Position numbers and translations under genes: made by a program. Below the pieces are notes generated by a model, which saw only the letters and a list, made by a program, of their open reading frames with translations, made no database searches and was not told where the DNA came from. From Actinomycetes bacterium (lineage in GTDB: Bacteria > Actinomycetota > Acidimicrobiia > Acidimicrobiales > JAKAOS01), in NCBI GenBank assembly GCA_021795215.1, contig JAJYPS010000020.1, positions 1 through 34,031 on the forward strand: a DNA stretch of 34,031 nt, in the 5' to 3' direction. Shown here piece after piece: positions 30,804-34,031 of this stretch. Every line of letters begins with the position of its first letter. Within the stretch, counting starts at the first letter, position 1.

Positions 30804-31524
30804 CGCCGAGAAAGACCTTCACTACTTCGGGGTCCTGCGTCGCCGCCTGCAGGGAGCCGGTGAAGATGGGGCTGCCGGCATTGAGGACCACGACGGTCTC
30901 CGTCAGCTTCGCCAGGAAGCCGAGAAGGTGCTCGACCACGATCATCGCCATGCCTGTCGATGCCAACTCGGTCAGCATCACTGCCATCTCGTCAAGCTCC
31001 CCAGGACCGAGACCCGCTCCCAGCTCGTCCACCAGGAGCACCTTCGGTCCGGTGGTGACCGCCCGGGCCAGGTCCAGCCGCTTCTGCTGGCTGGCGTTCA
31101 GCTCCGAAGCCCTCCTGTGCTCCATCCCGGCGATGCCGACCGTGGCCAGCAGCTCCTGCGCCGTCCTCACCCCACCGCCCGCGTGGCGGTGAGCCACGGC
31201 CAGGTTCTCGAGAACGGTCAGGTCCTTGAACGGGCGCGGGATCTGGAACGTCCTGTTCAGTCCCATCCGGGCAAGCCGATGCGGCGCCCAGCCGGTAACC
31301 TGCCGACCGCCGAGGACGACAGCGCCCCGGTCCGGCTTGTACAGGCCGGACACGACGTTGATCAACGTCGTCTTACCGGAACCATTCGGGCCGACGAGAC
31401 CCAGCACTTGTCCGGGAGCCACCTCCAGTGCGACCCCGTCCAGCGCAGTGAGGGCACCGAACGACCTACTCAGGTCGTTCACCGCGAGCACCGGCTCGAG
31501 TCCCTCGGCCGTCCGCTCCCGCAA
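30796..31524 (-). CDS. livG: Branched-chain amino-acid-type ABC transporter ATPase LivG
   Basis: A 242-residue ATPase (TTG start) with Walker A GPNGSGKTT (45-53), NRTFQIPRPFKDLTVLENL, and Walker B VLLVDELGAGLGP. The signature region reads ELNASQQKRLDLARA in place of the usual LSYGQQ, a departure from typical LivG, but the general ATPase residues remain. Located three bases after the livM stop and overlapping livF. Confidence 0.91.
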   Translation of the reverse strand: MRERTAEGLEPVLAVNDLSRSFGALTALDGVALEVAPGQVLGLVGPNGSGKTTLINVVSGLYKPDRGAVVLGGRQVTGWAPHRLARMGLNRTFQIPRPFKDLTVLENLAVAHRHAGGGVRTAQELLATVGIAGMEHRRASELNASQQKRLDLARAVTTGPKVLLVDELGAGLGPGELDEMAVMLTELASTGMAMIVVEHLLGFLAKLTETVVVLNAGSPIFTGSLQAATQDPEVVKVFLGGA

Positions 31525-31527
31525 GGG

Positions 31528-32637
31528 TCAGGCCCTCCGTCGCCGGATGCTGCGTGCCACCCCGGCCAGCCCCCCTGGTACGAACAGCACCAGAGCCACG
31601 ATCAGCAACCCGTAGATCCCCTGCGCGTACTGCGGATCGGACACGCCTATCGCCTGGTACAGGCCGAAGAGCACGGCCGTCCCGACCAACGGCCCCCACG
31701 CCGTGCCCACACCGCCGAACAACGCGAACACGATGGCGAACACGCTGGTGGAGATGCCGAACACGGCCGTCGGATAGAACACCGACACTCCCCAGGCGAA
31801 CACGGCGCCCGCCGCCCCGGCGAGCGCCGACGAGATCAGCCACGCGAGCATCCTCTCCTTCACCACGTCCACACCGGCTGCAGCCGCACTCACGGGGTCG
31901 TTCCGGATGGCCCGGAGCGCCAGGCCGAAGCGGGATCGCCTCAGGTAGACGACTACTGCCATGGACAGCCCCACCATCACCAGGCCCGCCACGTAGTCGG
32001 CGCGAGCGTTGTAGACGGAGCCGAGGTCGATGCCGTAGGGCCCCTTGGTGATGCCCGCCAGCGACGGGTTGGAGATGACGCTCTCGACCGCCAGAGCCGC
32101 GGCCAGCGTGGCGATGGCGAAGTAGGCGCCGGACAGGCGCAGAAGCGGGGACAGCAGCAGCCCGAGCAGGACCGCACCCGCCGCCCCCACAACGACGCCA
32201 ACCGGGGCCGGGACGCCGGTGTCCAGGATGGCCAGGGACGAGGCGTAGGCGCCAACCCCGAAGAAGCCGACGTACCCGAAGGGCAGATACCCCGTGAAGC
32301 CGTAGATCACGTTCACACCCTGTGCCAGCACGACGTAGACCATCATCGTGACCAGGAACAGCAGGTTGGGATAGAGCTTCGGCGCCACGGCGAACAGCGC
32401 TACGGGTATCGCCACCGCAACGAAAGGAGAGGCCCAGCGCAGGAGCGTCCCCCTTGACCTGGGAGACCTCTGCGATCCCAGCTTGGAGCCGGCTGCGGGG
32501 GTGCCCTCGCTTCCGGCAGCTGCTCCGGCCGGGCGGACCGCCGGCACATCGACCGCCGGCACGTCGGCAGCCGGGGTGGAGGTGCCGCGGTCGACTGCCT
32601 CCGGCGTGGCGGGATCGGGGTCGGTCTGCTCAGGCAC
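31528..32637 (-). CDS. livM: Branched-chain amino-acid-type ABC transporter permease LivM
   Basis: A 369-residue permease. The first 65 residues are Pro/Ala/Asp-rich and probably disordered, an extension not usual in LivM. Multiple membrane helices follow with the family landmarks NVIYGFTGYLPFGYVGFFGV, YFAIATLAAALAVESVI and RRSRFGLALRAIRNDPVSAA. It overlaps livH by eight bases. Confidence 0.92.
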   Translation of the reverse strand: MPEQTDPDPATPEAVDRGTSTPAADVPAVDVPAVRPAGAAAGSEGTPAAGSKLGSQRSPRSRGTLLRWASPFVAVAIPVALFAVAPKLYPNLLFLVTMMVYVVLAQGVNVIYGFTGYLPFGYVGFFGVGAYASSLAILDTGVPAPVGVVVGAAGAVLLGLLLSPLLRLSGAYFAIATLAAALAVESVISNPSLAGITKGPYGIDLGSVYNARADYVAGLVMVGLSMAVVVYLRRSRFGLALRAIRNDPVSAAAAGVDVVKERMLAWLISSALAGAAGAVFAWGVSVFYPTAVFGISTSVFAIVFALFGGVGTAWGPLVGTAVLFGLYQAIGVSDPQYAQGIYGLLIVALVLFVPGGLAGVARSIRRRRA

Positions 32638-33508
32638 GGCGGGCGGACCTCCCCAACAGACCGGAGGGCCTGGTCAGCATGACGACCAGCAACAGGACGT
32701 AGGGTACGAGGTCTGCCCAGGACGACAGGTATGTCTGGGTCAGTTCGTAGGCGATCCCGTAGACGACGCCCCCGACGAGCGTGCCGAGGGGATTCCCGAG
32801 CGATCCGAGCACGATCACGGCGAAGGATATGACGGTCAGGCCGACACCCTCCGACGGAGACGCTCCGCCGAAGAGGAAGATGCCCAGCACGCCGGCCATG
32901 GCGGCCAACGCAAGGCTCACGCCGAACGACAGCGACGACACCCTCTTGACGGCGATCCCCACCGCTGCGGCCTCCTGCGGATCGGCCATCACGGCCCTCG
33001 TAGCCCGACCCAGCGGGCTGCGGTAGAGGTAGAGGAACAAAGCAGCGAGGATGGGCAACGACACGATGGCCGAGACGACCAGTGTGCCGGGATAGGTCTG
33101 GCCTGCGATGGTCATCGGGTGACCCGCGAGCGACGAAGAGGGAAGCGACCGCTGGTTGTTCGACAAAGTCAGCGCGGCGGCCGCCTCGATGGTCTGGGAT
33201 ATGCCGAAGAACAGCACCAGCGACAGCATCTCCGGGTCGTCCGATCGGCTCAGGCGGGGTGTGACGGCCTGGAAAAGCAGGAATCCGGCAGCCACCGCAA
33301 GGGGGACGACGATCAAGAGCGTCACCAGGGGCGGTACGCCGAAACCGTAGTACAGCTCCCAAGCTCCGAAACCGCCCAACATGACGACGTCACCGTGGGC
33401 CAGGTTGACGATGCGCTGCATCCCGAACGCAAGGTTCAAACCCGAGGCGAGCAATGCGTAGAACACCCCGAAAAGGAGGCCAGACACCAGCGCGTACTCC
33501 AGGAGCAT
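32630..33508 (-). CDS. livH: Branched-chain amino-acid-type ABC transporter permease LivH
   Basis: A 292-residue permease with GLLFGVFYALLASGLNLAFG, QRIVNLAHGDVVMLGGF (the hallmark LivH segment), SPLGRATRAVMADPQEAAAV and a C-terminal helix run. The ATG lies 76 bases after the binding-protein stop. Forms the membrane channel with LivM. Confidence 0.93.
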   Translation of the reverse strand: MLLEYALVSGLLFGVFYALLASGLNLAFGMQRIVNLAHGDVVMLGGFGAWELYYGFGVPPLVTLLIVVPLAVAAGFLLFQAVTPRLSRSDDPEMLSLVLFFGISQTIEAAAALTLSNNQRSLPSSSLAGHPMTIAGQTYPGTLVVSAIVSLPILAALFLYLYRSPLGRATRAVMADPQEAAAVGIAVKRVSSLSFGVSLALAAMAGVLGIFLFGGASPSEGVGLTVISFAVIVLGSLGNPLGTLVGGVVYGIAYELTQTYLSSWADLVPYVLLLVVMLTRPSGLLGRSARRA

Positions 33509-33584
33509 TCAGGTCACCAGCTGCCCAGCCATAGCGGAGAGCCGAACCGCCGCCGAGTTCCTGCGAGCCACCCTGGGCCGTCCA

Positions 33585-34031
33585 CTACGGCGCAGGGTAC
33601 ACCGCTTTGGCCGTCGCCGAAGACGGCGGGTACACCATCTCGATCTTGGTGGTGGACCCGCTGGGCACCATCTGGGAGACCGGCAGCAGCTCGCCCACCT
33701 GCGCCCCCTGGCTGTTCAACCGGAAGTTGCCTTCGATCGTCTTCATGGTGGCGGACGCCTTGCCGAGGCCATTGCGGATCGACAGCTGGGTGAACGACGA
33801 AGCGTTGGCCAGGGCCGCCTGGATCGCCACCCCGGTGTTGTAGCCGGCGACGTTGAGGAAGTTCACGCTGGAGGGAGCCGAAGGGGCGAACGCCTTCTCG
33901 AACGCGGTCGTGCCCAGGCCGATGGTGACGTTGTTGTGGACCAGCTGCGGCGGGTTGCCGTAGGAGAAGGTGTAGGACATGCCCTTCTGGCCCACGTTCT
34001 GCTCGATCAGGTGGTGCAGCTGCCCCGGGAA
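33585..34031 (-). CDS. ABC transporter substrate-binding protein, C-terminal part (LivK-like)
   Basis: The frame is open to the right edge, so only the last 148 residues are present (FPGQLHHLIEQN onward). It contains YNTGVAIQAALANASSFT, IRNGLGKASATMKTIEGNFR and QMVPSGSTTKIEMVYPPSS, the last region typical of periplasmic binding proteins of the leucine/amide type. Position upstream of livHMGF supports the call. Substrate cannot be told from this part. Confidence 0.85.
   Translation of the reverse strand, partial: FPGQLHHLIEQNVGQKGMSYTFSYGNPPQLVHNNVTIGLGTTAFEKAFAPSAPSSVNFLNVAGYNTGVAIQAALANASSFTQLSIRNGLGKASATMKTIEGNFRLNSQGAQVGELLPVSQMVPSGSTTKIEMVYPPSSATAKAVYPAP

Overview
This is a high-GC, densely packed window. 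The likely host is an actinobacterium, probably an uncultivated or little-studied member of Acidimicrobiia. Three things suggest this: the GYWVTTAGG-type C-terminal repeats on a secreted S53 peptidase, frequent GTG/TTG starts, and an orphan cytochrome b pair. The taxonomic call is inference.

Layout. (1) 1-2854, minus strand: a secreted sedolisin-type acid peptidase running off the left edge with 126-bp tandem repeats, then a small nucleotidyltransferase-like protein that has lost its catalytic residues. (2) 2991-5681, plus strand: a translationally coupled set of a small membrane protein, a cytochrome b/b6-type diheme subunit, a two-helix partner with a large outer domain, and a SufR-like three-Cys regulator. 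A CopD-like membrane protein converges on it. (3) 6258-8892: hypothetical proteins, an isolated PASTA-domain protein and a FabL-type enoyl-ACP reductase. A perfect 28-bp palindrome and 18-bp repeats lie between the last two. (4) 8893-9492: a gene-free stretch with a tandem repeat, a promoter-like sequence and a long inverted repeat directly before tusA.

(5) 9493-27413, plus strand, is the centre of the window: a sulfur-oxidising heterodisulfide-reductase-like (sHdr) locus. Order: tusA, dsrE-like, sHdrC1, sHdrB1, sHdrA, the conserved sHdr-associated protein, a fused HdrC-HdrB protein (sHdrB3-like), lipoate ligase 1, lipoyl carrier 1, LipS1-like radical SAM, lipoate ligase 2, LipS2-like radical SAM, etfB, etfA, a membrane HdrE/HdrD-type ETF:quinone oxidoreductase (EMO-like), a double zinc-finger protein, lipoyl carriers 2 and 3, a second DsrE-family protein, and a receiver-like/Rieske fusion. 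From known biology of the family, TusA/DsrE proteins shuttle protein-bound sulfane sulfur, the sHdr complex oxidises sulfur bound to the lipoyl group of LbpA, and a dedicated lipoate assembly route (sLpl, LipS1, LipS2) makes that cofactor. EtfAB plus EMO offer a route for electrons into the quinone pool. The absence of separate sHdrC2/sHdrB2 genes and the presence of EtfAB and EMO fit the type II sHdr layout. Most gene junctions here overlap by 4-11 bases, so one long co-translated operon is likely.

(6) 27454-28627, minus strand: an ArsR-family regulator with an inverted repeat upstream, and a 1-Cys peroxiredoxin; both could belong to control and protection of sulfur metabolism. (7) 28893-34031, minus strand: a membrane diguanylate cyclase preceded by a five-codon mini-ORF, then a branched-chain amino-acid-type ABC transporter (livF, livG, livM, livH and the C-terminal part of a substrate-binding protein running off the right edge).

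Most unusual are the three different lipoyl carriers in one operon, the small zinc-finger protein between EMO and lipoyl carrier 2, and the receiver-like/Rieske fusion. No rRNA, tRNA, CRISPR array, transposase or sox/dsrAB gene was seen.
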